A stretch of DNA of 14,868 bases from JASFEQ01 sp050122535 (GTDB lineage Bacteria; Desulfobacterota; DSM-4660; Desulfatiglandales; HGW-15). This document shows positions 6,976 to 14,207 of this stretch, one piece after another; the stretch's first letter is position 1, and each line of letters starts with the position of its first letter. Position numbers and translations under genes: made by a program. The notes beneath the pieces are model-generated. The model made no database searches, was not told the DNA's origin, and worked only from the letters and a program-made list of their open reading frames with translations. The stretch spans positions 1 through 14,868 of the forward strand of contig JASFIT010000066.1 in the NCBI GenBank assembly GCA_050122535.1, in the 5' to 3' direction.

Positions 6976-8031
6976 TTATTTCATCAACGCCTTCTGTCTT
7001 TTTAAGATTTTCTCCTGATAGGCCTGCGCCTCTGCTGTCCAGAGACCCTTCTCTTTAAAATATCGGATAGAACCCTCGTGATAGGGGACGGCCAGGTTCA
7101 CAGGCCGATGTTTGAGGGACCAGAATTTAGCGGCCGGATGGGTATCTGCAAATTCGTCGGTGTGCTCAAATATGGCTTTAACGACTCCATAGACGATTTC
7201 CGGATCCTTGTTGGCGGATGTGAACATGGCGTTTTGATAACAGACGGCATTGGGTACAGGGCTTTTGTTTCGAAAGCGAGGATCATTGGCCGCTATATCC
7301 TGTAGAAAATAACCTTCCATCTTTTTGATCACGTACTGGGCCTGTTGTGAATTGAGCTGGACAAAGACGCACTCCCCCTTCGCCTCGTTGACTTGCATCA
7401 CAAAACGCGGAACAACAGGGTACAGGATTGCATGCACTCTGCCTTCGATAAGTGCTCTGATTCCCTCTTTGATGCTTGAGAACGCCATAGAAGCCTTCAG
7501 ATCCTTCACTGTGAGGCCTGCAGAGCCCAGCTGATTCAAGGTCATTTCGTCAAACATGGGGTTGGCCTTGAACTTGTTGTAGACCACTTTGCCCTTCAGA
7601 TCGCCAACACCGCGAATGCCCGTGTGCGGTATGGTCCAGAAGCCGAACATATAATCATGTCCCGCTGCAACAGTGCGAACCGGCTGGGGCCCCATCTTGG
7701 AATAGAGCCCACGCCCAAGGAAGGCGTTCAAGATGTCGGCAGCGTTGTGATTGGCAAAATCACACTTCCCCTCTCTCATCATGGGTAACCAGAGTTTGGG
7801 ACCACCCAAAGGCTGCACGATCCAGTTTTCTATGGGCGTATATTTGGGTACCACTTTACCCACCCCCACGAGCACCATATGGACCGACGCCCCTGGTGCC
7901 GGTGAAATGACGGCCACATCTTTAGGCCATTGAGCCCCCCAAACAGAGCTGATTATTAAAAAAGAAATTAGCATGGCCGATAGGGCCATCCTTATCAGTC
8001 TCCCTCTCTTGAAAACATGCCTCTCTCTCAT
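6976..8031 (-). CDS. TAXI family TRAP transporter periplasmic solute-binding protein
   Basis: A 351-residue secreted protein. The signal peptide is at 1-32/33: a basic start (RERHVFKRGRLIR), a hydrophobic core (MALSAMLISFLIISS) and a likely cleavage after VWG or WGA. The mature part opens with a strand and a small-residue loop (VAVISPAPGASVHM), then REGKCDFANHNAADI and LKGKVVYNKFKANPMFDEM, matching the layout of TAXI (TRAP-associated extracytoplasmic immunogenic) binding proteins, which capture a carboxylate ligand and deliver it to the fused permease encoded next. The C-terminal segment RHRPVNLAVPYHEGSIRYFKEKG is the usual TAXI ending. The ATG has a near-perfect Shine-Dalgarno, AGGAGGT, seven bases away, fitting high expression. 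It is the first gene of the minus-strand unit and is divergent from the kinase gene. Confidence 0.9.
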   Translation of the reverse strand: MRERHVFKRGRLIRMALSAMLISFLIISSVWGAQWPKDVAVISPAPGASVHMVLVGVGKVVPKYTPIENWIVQPLGGPKLWLPMMREGKCDFANHNAADILNAFLGRGLYSKMGPQPVRTVAAGHDYMFGFWTIPHTGIRGVGDLKGKVVYNKFKANPMFDEMTLNQLGSAGLTVKDLKASMAFSSIKEGIRALIEGRVHAILYPVVPRFVMQVNEAKGECVFVQLNSQQAQYVIKKMEGYFLQDIAANDPRFRNKSPVPNAVCYQNAMFTSANKDPEIVYGVVKAIFEHTDEFADTHPAAKFWSLKHRPVNLAVPYHEGSIRYFKEKGLWTAEAQAYQEKILKRQKALMK

Positions 8032-8194
8032 TTGGAAACCTCCTGTAAAATGGTTGATAGGATTTAGTTAGAACTCACTGTTACCTGAAAAACGAACGGA
8101 ATGATGTCTCAAGAACTATTAAAAAGGTCCAAGTTTAAAGTGAGACTCTAGGAAAAAGAATAGTTCCTTCTGCTTGGTGTGGTTGAGTAGTTAG

Positions 8195-8248
8195 CCTGAT
8201 CTGAAGGCTCTGTTTTCACACTGACCTCGGACTGAACCGCAGATCAGG
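8195..8248. promoter_or_regulatory. Perfect 9-bp inverted repeat, possible operator or RNA hairpin
   Basis: CCTGATCTG at 8195-8203 is the exact reverse complement of CAGATCAGG at 8240-8248, with 36 bases between. It lies about 165 bp upstream of the binding-protein start and 375 bp upstream of the kinase start. It could bind a looping or dimeric regulator or form a stem in RNA from either strand. Which of these applies cannot be told from the sequence. Confidence 0.35.
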
Positions 8249-8525
8249 TCCCAGAGGACGGTCAAAAAGAAGCTTATGTCTGAAAAAGGTTACGAGGACT
8301 GCCGTTACAGGGCTGCAGGATAGGGAAAAGGCAAATGCATGTCAAGGCCAAAGGCCCCCCTCTCAAAGGCGCTTCGCTTGGACTCCCCACCCTGTGGGTC
8401 GATCCCCGGTTTCGCAGGGCTTAACTTGGTGCTGATACCTTCCTGGTAGTCAGGAATGCTAGATAACCTGCTAATTTTAATCCTAATACCCAAATCGGAC
8501 AATGAATTTGGGGAAGGGAAAACAA

Positions 8526-8554
8526 TTGATTAAAATAGTTCTTTAAGGTAAAAT
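8526..8554 (+). promoter_or_regulatory. Sigma70-like promoter for the kinase-LysM operon
   Basis: TTGATT (8526-8531), a 17-bp spacer and TAAAAT (8549-8554, one mismatch from TATAAT) form a good sigma70-type promoter in an AT-rich stretch. Transcription would start near 8561 and give a leader of about 60 bases before the kinase ATG at 8624. Prediction from consensus only. Confidence 0.5.
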
Positions 8555-8623
8555 TAACTTCTTTATGGAACAATAGGCTGGAATGAAACATTTGCCAGCT
8601 ATTCCGTTGCATATTGTGTCTAT

Positions 8624-10492
8624 ATGACCTCATTTGAGCCTGAAAAATTTGGGAAGTATTTGCTTCTAGACAGAATCGCCGTGGGCGGTATGGCTGAACT
8701 ATATAGGGCCATGATGACGGGTGCTGAAGGGTTTGAAAAGCTCATTGCCATCAAGAAGCTCCTCTCCCATCTCACTGTTCAAGAGAATCTGGTCGATGCA
8801 TTTGTAGGGGAGGCCAAGCTTGCCGCTCTGCTCCAGCATCAGAATATCGTGCAAATCTACGATTTCGGTAGCGTGGACGGGGATTATTTCATTGCGATGG
8901 AGCATCTATTCGGCAAGGATCTCCGTCTCATCGTGGACAAGTCAGAAGAAAAAGAACTACCACTCGGTTTAGAATATGCGCTCTATATTACCTCCCGGGT
9001 CTGTGAAGGGCTCTATTACGCCCACCACCTTAAGGACTTAGAGGGAAATCCCCTCCACATTATTCACAGAGATATAAGCCCTCCAAACATCTTCATAACC
9101 TATGACGGCGAGGTGAAGATCGTAGATTTCGGCATCGCCAAGGCGGCTAGCCAGAATACCGAAACCGTGGAAGGGGTGATTAAAGGCAAGGTCTGCTACA
9201 TGTCTCCTGAACAGGCTGGCGGGCAAAGTGTAGACCAGCGCTCTGACATTTTTGCAACGGGAATACTTCTCTATGAGATGCTCACCGGGGAAAGGATGTT
9301 TGAGGGAGAACCCTTACAGGTACTTCCTAAGGTGTGCGAAACGGAATTTGAACCGCTGGACCAGGTGGTCAAAGATCTACCCCCTCAGCTCTATGAGATC
9401 CTTCAGCGTGCTCTTGCCAAGGACCCTGATCAGCGCTACCAGTCAAGTGGTGACATGCTGTCTGACTTGGAAGAGTGTATGCATGAAAACGACCTTAGGC
9501 CAACCGCCCGGGGACTTGCTCAATATATGAAGGCACTTTTTGAAGAAGAGATCGCCGCTGAAGAGGGGGCTCTGCGCGAGACAGCTCAGATCCAAGCGGT
9601 GGATGAGTCCGAGGCAGCATCGGAGACCATCGCTCTGAATAGGAAGAGCGAGAAGACCAATGTGCTTACTCCCAAAGAGTTGTCCGGCGGTGTGAAAACA
9701 GGCAAGGCCAAATATGGGGCCATCGCGGTGTTTGCTATAGTGGTTATAGGTGTCGTGTTCGCTCTCCAGATCAAGGAAGGGCCCGTGTCGCAGCCTGATA
9801 GGGAAAGCCCAGTATTACCGACAAAACCCTCCATGCAGGCGACGGTTGAAAAATCTTCCAACGCTGGAGTTTCAAAAGCGGACTTTGCTCCACCCAAGCC
9901 AGTTGTCACTGAAAAACTTGAGGCGGGCATGCGGGCCTTAAAAGAGGATCAATACGCTGCAGCAGTGGCCCTGTTCGAGGAGGTCTTGGCCGATGAACCC
10001 GTGTTGAAAAATAAAGTTTCGGGTCCCTATGCCCAGGCTTTGGTAGGGCAGGCCGCCACCCTCGTAGAGAAATCCCCTACTAATGCCGAATCCCTGTTCC
10101 TCAAGGCTATTAAATCGGATCCTAAAAGCGTCCAGGCACACTTTCAATTGGGTCACCTTTATATGAATCAAAAAGAATACACCAAGGCCATCGGCGTCTA
10201 TCAGAGCGTGGCAAGGCTGGATCCACGCTTCCCCGAGACTTTCTGGAACCTTGCTTTCATCTATGCTCAGACCAAAAATTACCCTAAAGCAGAAGAAATG
10301 TATGGCCGGGTGGTTGATTTAGCCCCAACGTATCTGGATGAGGCCCTTTACAATTTGGCAATTATCCAAGAGAAGCAGGGGAAAAGGGCTGAAAGCATAA
10401 AGAACCTGGAGAAGGCCCTCCAGGTTAACCCGAATAATCAAATGGCAAATAAATACCTTCACAGGCTCAAAAGGGATTCTAGGAAAAACTGA
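8624..10492 (+). CDS. Membrane Ser/Thr protein kinase (Hanks/PknB type) with C-terminal TPR domain
   Basis: A 622-residue kinase. Catalytic domain at about 10-290: glycine loop IAVGGMAELY (18-27), ATP-binding lysine K44 in IAIKK, helix-C glutamate E63, catalytic loop HRDISPPN (148-155; D150, N155), DFG 168-170 and SPE 194-196, so all key residues for activity are present. A single membrane segment follows at about 364-382 (GAIAVFAIVVIGVVFAL), then a linker and TPR-like repeats at about 434-466, 502-536, 537-570 and 571-604. The expected topology puts the kinase in the cytoplasm and the TPRs in the periplasm as a sensor or docking arm. The A-for-G change in the loop is usual in deltaproteobacterial kinases. 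There is no Shine-Dalgarno before the ATG (TTGTGTCTAT precedes it). The stop overlaps the next gene's ATG (TGATG), so the pair is translationally coupled. Confidence 0.93.
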   Translation: MTSFEPEKFGKYLLLDRIAVGGMAELYRAMMTGAEGFEKLIAIKKLLSHLTVQENLVDAFVGEAKLAALLQHQNIVQIYDFGSVDGDYFIAMEHLFGKDLRLIVDKSEEKELPLGLEYALYITSRVCEGLYYAHHLKDLEGNPLHIIHRDISPPNIFITYDGEVKIVDFGIAKAASQNTETVEGVIKGKVCYMSPEQAGGQSVDQRSDIFATGILLYEMLTGERMFEGEPLQVLPKVCETEFEPLDQVVKDLPPQLYEILQRALAKDPDQRYQSSGDMLSDLEECMHENDLRPTARGLAQYMKALFEEEIAAEEGALRETAQIQAVDESEAASETIALNRKSEKTNVLTPKELSGGVKTGKAKYGAIAVFAIVVIGVVFALQIKEGPVSQPDRESPVLPTKPSMQATVEKSSNAGVSKADFAPPKPVVTEKLEAGMRALKEDQYAAAVALFEEVLADEPVLKNKVSGPYAQALVGQAATLVEKSPTNAESLFLKAIKSDPKSVQAHFQLGHLYMNQKEYTKAIGVYQSVARLDPRFPETFWNLAFIYAQTKNYPKAEEMYGRVVDLAPTYLDEALYNLAIIQEKQGKRAESIKNLEKALQVNPNNQMANKYLHRLKRDSRKN

Positions 10493-11250
10493 TGAAGTCT
10501 GGCTTCCAGAAGATGCGGCTCGCAGGTTTGCTGGGATTTACTCTGCTCTGGGTTTTTGCCGGTTGCGCCCAGATGCGCGACGCGGGCGAACGACCGCGCA
10601 AGGGTCCCGCATATTACGAACACAAAGTAAAATGGACAGGTGAAAGCCTTTCCATCATTGCCAAATGGTACACGGGCAGCTTCGAAAACTGGACGGTGTT
10701 GGCCAAGATCAATCCAGGCATGGATCCCAACCGGATCAAGATCGGGGAGAAAGTCCGTATCCCGGAAAATCTGATGAAAACCCAAAAGCCCATGCCTGAA
10801 AGTTTTGTGGCCAGCCTTAGCCCTGAAAAGAAGAAAGCGCCACCAGCAACACCTGAACCCAAAGCATCCAAACCAAAAAAGGCCAAGATCGCACCACCCG
10901 AAGAGATCAAGGATAAGCCGCCAGTAAAGCCCGCATATTATGAACACAAAGTAAGATGGTCGGGTGAGAGCTTGTCCATCATTGCCAAATGGTACACGGG
11001 GAGCCTGGATAACTGGAAGGCTTTGGCAGAAGCCAATCCCAAAATAAATCCCAGCCGGATCGATCTGGGCCAAAAGATTCGAATTCCTGGAAATCTCTTG
11101 AAAACCCGAGAACCCATGCCAAGGAGCTTTCTTGCCGATGCGGGTAAGAGGAAACCAGAAGCACCACCTTCCGAGCCAGAACCCCCACTGCCGCCAAATG
11201 ATAAGGAAGAACCTCAGTTGGTTGGTCCCAAACCGTACCCCAAGAAGTAA
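10492..11250 (+). CDS. Double-LysM lipoprotein
   Basis: A 252-residue predicted lipoprotein. Signal peptide 1-24 (KMRLAGLLGFTLLWVFAG) with the lipobox cysteine at 25 and Ala at +2, suggesting an outer-membrane anchor. Two LysM-like modules lie at about 41-92 and 149-200, each starting YYEHKV and containing ESLSIIAKWYTGS, then an N-P-x-I/R-I-G-x-K-I/V-R-I-P ending, joined by a Lys/Pro-rich linker (about 110-147); the tail is Pro-rich. LysM domains bind N-acetylglucosamine polymers, so peptidoglycan binding from the outer membrane is likely. Translation is coupled to the upstream kinase gene (one-base overlap TGATG), so the kinase TPRs and this lipoprotein may act together in sensing the cell wall. 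No catalytic domain is seen. Confidence 0.88.
   Translation: MKSGFQKMRLAGLLGFTLLWVFAGCAQMRDAGERPRKGPAYYEHKVKWTGESLSIIAKWYTGSFENWTVLAKINPGMDPNRIKIGEKVRIPENLMKTQKPMPESFVASLSPEKKKAPPATPEPKASKPKKAKIAPPEEIKDKPPVKPAYYEHKVRWSGESLSIIAKWYTGSLDNWKALAEANPKINPSRIDLGQKIRIPGNLLKTREPMPRSFLADAGKRKPEAPPSEPEPPLPPNDKEEPQLVGPKPYPKK
10606..11005 (+). repeat. Intragenic 324-bp-offset direct repeat encoding the two LysM modules
   Basis: About 76 bp from 10606 (CCCGCATATTACGAACACAA) recurs at 10930 with roughly eight to nine substitutions, many of them silent. The protein copies AYYEHKV...SLSIIAKWYTGS are 108 residues apart. This points to a fairly recent internal duplication, or gene conversion keeping the two modules alike at the DNA level. 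Confidence 0.85.
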
Positions 11251-11371
11251 TCACCTTCCATCTTTCCCCTTGCCCGCCCTCCAGCCGAACAGGCGATGCG
11301 CAAGGTCAAGGCAGGCGGGGAGAAGCGAATTAGGATCTAATATGGTATGCTATGATCATATTTTGGGAACG

Positions 11372-11400
11372 TACCCTTCACCGTACCCAGAGGAAGGGTA
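11372..11400 (+). promoter_or_regulatory. Hairpin in the leader of the histidine kinase gene
   Basis: TACCCTTC (11372-11379) pairs exactly with GAAGGGTA (11393-11400) across a 13-base loop. It lies in the 223-bp gap between the LysM gene and the histidine kinase, just after the 10-bp palindrome TATGATCATA (11351-11360), which also contains a -10-like TATGAT without a clear -35 box. The stem has no T-run, so it is more likely a leader structure or operator than a terminator. The earlier part of the gap holds a weak GC-rich inverted repeat, CCCGCC (11273-11278) with GGCGGG (11314-11319). Confidence 0.35.
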
Positions 11401-11473
11401 GAGGAGAAACGCACTCAGGCGTTATTTGCCAATCGTTTAACAAGTACCACCCACAGGATTGGAGAGTTCTATG

Positions 11474-13843
11474 ATGGCCAAAAAACCGTCCCATGAAACA
11501 CTGGAACAAAGGGTCAAGGAATTGGAAAAAGAGGCTGCCAAAAGCAAGGCAGCGGAAAAGGCCCTACGGGCCAGCGAAAAGAGGCTCTCAGAAATTATGG
11601 AGGGAAGCTCCATCCCTACTTTCGTCATCGACAGGGATCATGTCATAACCCACTATAATCGCGCTATGGAGAATCTGACGGGTACTGCTGCAAATGAAAT
11701 CATCGGGACCCGGAAACAGTGGATGGCCTTTTATGCCAAAGAAAGACCGATTTTGGCTGACCTTGTTGTGGATAACGCATCAGGGGAGGAAATAGCCCGT
11801 CTCTATGGGATCAAGTGTCGAAAATCCGAGGTGATAGAGGGGGCTTACGAGGCAGAAGATTTTTTCCCTGACCTGGGGGAAAAGGGCAGATGGCTTTTCT
11901 TCACCGCAGCGCCACTGAGAGATGCGAAAGGGAGCGTGACAGGGGCCATAGAAACCTTGCAGGACATCGGTCAGCGAAAGCAAGCTGAAGAAGCACACCT
12001 GAAAGCGGAGAGGCTCTACAGAACCCTCCTCGATTTTGCCCCGTACCCTATCGTGGTCTTCACCCTTGATGGACGGGTCTCCTACTTGAATCCCGCCTTT
12101 ACGGAAACCTTCGGCTGGACATTCACGGAACTTGAAGGGCAGCGCATTCCATATGTTCCTCAAGAGCTTCAGCAGGAAACCACGGAAAACATCAAGAAAC
12201 TGTTCGAAGAAAAGATCATATTGAGACACGAGACCAAACGGCTCACCAAGGACCGCCGCACTCTGGATGTGGTTATGCGGGCAGCTGTCTTCTCAGAAGA
12301 TGAAGATGAGCCAGCCGGTGAGCTTGTTATCCTTAGAGATGTGACCGAGCAGAACAGGATTGCAAGGAACAACGAGGCCATGCTCCGCATCAGTATGGCC
12401 CTTCCAGAATACCCAGATTTGGAAGAACTTCTGGATTATATCAGCAGTGAAGTAATCCAACTCTTAGGTACAGAGGGAGCCCTTGTGGTTCTGCTTGATG
12501 AGCAGAGACAAGAGATTTTTTTCCCCGGCGTCGCCTATGACGACACAATAACCCAGAGGAGGGTAAAGGAGGTTCGATTGCCGATCGAACAGATGGATCA
12601 GGTGGTGGCGGGCAAGGGCGCCAGGTTGGGGGAGCCGGTTATTGTTAATGATACATCCACGGTGGACGGATCTTATCCGATCCGGGATGAAAAGCTTGGA
12701 TACGAGACCAGGAGTTTCCTTCAGGTCCCACTGAAGAGCGGTGATCGAATTATTGGGTTCTTGACGGCCATCAATAAAAAGGAGGGGATTTTTCAACAGC
12801 GCGACGTAGAATTGCTCAACACCATAGGAGGAACAGTTGCGCTTTCCATTGAAAACGCCAGGTTTTCTGAAGAACTGAAGCAGGCATACAGGGAGGTTAG
12901 CAGCCTAAACAGGGCCAAAGACAAGGTCATCAACCACCTGTCCCATGAATTAAAGACACCGATCTCTGTGCTCTATGGTTCTTTCAGGATTCTTGCAAAA
13001 AAATTGGCACAATTGCCAGAAAAGAGCTGGAAGCCAACCTTGGAGAGGGCGCAAAGAAATCTGCAACGCATACTGGATATACAGCACCAGACGGACGACA
13101 TTATGCGCGAGAGACAGTACAAGACCTATGACCTCCTTTCATTGATACTTGAAGAATGTGCCGATGAACTGGAAGTGCTCATTGCTGAGGAAGTGGGAGA
13201 GGGCCCGGTCATCGGACGCGTCAGGGAAAAGGTTGAAGAGATATTTGCGCCCAAACAAATTGTACCTGAAACCATTAAGTTAGATGCGTATGTAAACAAA
13301 AGACTTGAGCACCTCGAAGCATCATTTTCTCACCGCCAGGTGGAAATCAGAAGCCGCCTTAAACAGACGCCGCCTGCATATGTACCCCGAGACGTCCTGC
13401 AAAAGGTGATTGACGGTCTTGTAAGGAATGCTGTGGAAAATACCCCGGACCAAGGGAAGATGGAGATTATGGTGCAAAAAAGGGGAATTGGCAGTGAAAT
13501 CATTGTGCGCGACTACGGTGTGGGCATAACGGAAGAGCATCAAAGCAGAATATTTGAGGGGTTTTTTACAACCCGCGAAACCATGGATTACTCCACCAAA
13601 AGACCTTTTGACTTCATGGCCGGTGGGAGAGGGGCGGATCTTTTACGCATGAAGATCTTCTCCGAGCGTTATAATTTTCGGATAGAGATGAGATCTTCTA
13701 GATGCCGATTTATACCCCAGACGAGCGATATCTGTCCCGGCAGGATCAGCGCGTGTGACTTTTGCACGAAACAAGAAGACTGTTACCAGTCCGGGGGGAC
13801 CACCTTTTCCCTCTATTTCCCCCCTGCTCAGGAATCTGCTTGA
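11474..13843 (+). CDS. Soluble PAS-PAS-GAF sensor histidine kinase with cysteine-rich insert
   Basis: A 789-residue histidine kinase without membrane segments. The order is: N-terminal coiled coil (LEQRVKELEKEAAKSKAAEK), PAS 1 (about 41-165), PAS 2 (about 180-295), GAF (about 312-461), a coiled linker, HisKA with the H-box NHLSHELKTP (phosphoacceptor H491), a long helical stretch, and HATPase_c with N-box LVRNAVENTP (N652), G1 DYGVGI (D680), F-box FEGFFTTRE and a divergent G2 GGRGADLLRMK. Between G2 and the last strand (TTFSLYFPP) sit five cysteines, C744, C754, C761, C764 and C770. No receiver domain is attached and no response regulator gene is adjacent, so its partner is elsewhere. The frame is open from a TTG at 11459, but GGAGAG lies seven bases before the ATG at 11474 (four before the ATG at 11471), and the MAKKP start matches related kinases. 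Confidence 0.92.
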   Translation: MAKKPSHETLEQRVKELEKEAAKSKAAEKALRASEKRLSEIMEGSSIPTFVIDRDHVITHYNRAMENLTGTAANEIIGTRKQWMAFYAKERPILADLVVDNASGEEIARLYGIKCRKSEVIEGAYEAEDFFPDLGEKGRWLFFTAAPLRDAKGSVTGAIETLQDIGQRKQAEEAHLKAERLYRTLLDFAPYPIVVFTLDGRVSYLNPAFTETFGWTFTELEGQRIPYVPQELQQETTENIKKLFEEKIILRHETKRLTKDRRTLDVVMRAAVFSEDEDEPAGELVILRDVTEQNRIARNNEAMLRISMALPEYPDLEELLDYISSEVIQLLGTEGALVVLLDEQRQEIFFPGVAYDDTITQRRVKEVRLPIEQMDQVVAGKGARLGEPVIVNDTSTVDGSYPIRDEKLGYETRSFLQVPLKSGDRIIGFLTAINKKEGIFQQRDVELLNTIGGTVALSIENARFSEELKQAYREVSSLNRAKDKVINHLSHELKTPISVLYGSFRILAKKLAQLPEKSWKPTLERAQRNLQRILDIQHQTDDIMRERQYKTYDLLSLILEECADELEVLIAEEVGEGPVIGRVREKVEEIFAPKQIVPETIKLDAYVNKRLEHLEASFSHRQVEIRSRLKQTPPAYVPRDVLQKVIDGLVRNAVENTPDQGKMEIMVQKRGIGSEIIVRDYGVGITEEHQSRIFEGFFTTRETMDYSTKRPFDFMAGGRGADLLRMKIFSERYNFRIEMRSSRCRFIPQTSDICPGRISACDFCTKQEDCYQSGGTTFSLYFPPAQESA

Positions 13844-13885
13844 TCTTTATTTATGGTCTCTCAGGTACAGGGTGTCACTCGTCTT

Positions 13886-13956
13886 TCCATCCTCCGAAGC
13901 AGGCTACTGAGCCCGTCCTCCACAGTAGCACCGCTACGGAGGATGGAGAGGACGGG
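13886..13956. repeat. Cruciform repeat, copy 2 (downstream of the histidine kinase)
   Basis: Two exact inverted repeats interlock: TCCATCCTCCG (13886-13896) with CGGAGGATGGA (13937-13947), and CCCGTCCTC (13912-13920) with GAGGACGGG (13948-13956). The words CCTCCG-AGCAGGCTACTG and GGAGGATGGAGAGG are shared with the copy at 4887-4944, but here the order is rearranged, as if two hairpins had been shuffled or one inserted in the other. It lies 43 bp after the stop codon of the kinase and could give structured RNA 3' ends. Confidence 0.7.
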
Positions 13957-13996
13957 CGCGCGGATTCCCCGCCCCTTTGAGACCGTATGGCAATTC

Positions 13997-14115
13997 GTCA
14001 TCCCGGCCAAATCCCGCGTAGCGGGATGCGAGCGGGGATCTAGGACGATTTGATATTACAGGAACCTTCTGGATTCCGGGTCTCGCCCAAAATCGTTGGG
14101 CTCGCCCGGAATGAC
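13997..14115. repeat. 119-bp MITE-like element with GTCAT(C/T)CCGG terminal inverted repeats
   Basis: The ends GTCATCCCGG (13997-14006) and CCGGAATGAC (14106-14115) are inverted repeats matching at 9 of 10 positions. Inside are a perfect hairpin ATCCCGC-GTA-GCGGGAT (14011-14027) and a nested one: TTCCGGG (14074-14080) with CCCGGAA (14105-14111), and within it GCCCA (14085-14089) with TGGGC (14097-14101). The CTGGATTCCGGG...GGAATGAC layout is a common intergenic repeat in environmental bacteria. It carries no coding region, so it would need a transposase in trans, if it is mobile at all. Confidence 0.7.
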
Positions 14116-14179
14116 AGCTTTGACGGATTGGGACACAGGCTCCCGAATGGGAGGAGATGTTTTATTGAAAAGCTAGATG

Positions 14180-14207
14180 CCCCGCCCTTTAGGGCGGGGA
14201 GCTTCAC
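14180..14207 (+). mobile_element. IS200/IS605-like end hairpin without transposase
   Basis: CCCCGCCCT-TT-AGGGCGGGG (14180-14199), a perfect 9-bp stem with a two-base loop, is followed by AGCTTCAC. A GC-rich stem followed by a short CTTCAC tail is the form I associate with ends of IS200/IS605-family and TnpB-associated elements, and with their palindrome-only derivatives. No tnpA or tnpB reading frame is present nearby, so it is at most a remnant or a non-autonomous element. It lies just 15 bases before the Shine-Dalgarno of the next lipoprotein gene, so it also sits in that gene's 5' leader. Confidence 0.5.

Larger units (their letters stand above)
8032..8623. other. Divergent 592-bp intergenic region with several inverted repeats
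   Basis: No convincing coding region lies here. It should contain the promoters of the leftward transporter operon and the rightward kinase operon. Visible structures: GAACTATT (8113-8120) with AATAGTTC (8159-8166); CCTGATCTG (8195-8203) with CAGATCAGG (8240-8248), listed separately; the small hairpin GTCC-CAGA-GGAC (8248-8259); and TTCCTG-GTAGT-CAGGAA (8440-8456). No known riboswitch could be recognised. The size is large for two promoters alone, so operators or a small RNA are possible, but nothing proves either. Confidence 0.5.

Noticed and set aside
8305..8633. Two short minus-strand open frames in the divergent intergenic region
   Set aside because: Neither has a ribosome-binding site, a recognisable domain or a signal peptide, and one runs across the kinase promoter and start. 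Treated as non-coding.
10459..11073. A 204-codon open frame on the minus strand
   Set aside because: It is antisense to the kinase end and the LysM gene; its repetitive look (PRVPFGNDG twice) only mirrors the duplicated LysM segments.
11273..11319. Intrinsic terminator after the LysM gene
   Set aside because: The stem CCCGCC/GGCGGG is only six pairs with a loop of about 35 bases and no T-run follows; too weak to call.
11780..12229. A 149-codon minus-strand open frame
   Set aside because: Antisense to the PAS region of the histidine kinase, with no recognisable domain or start signal.
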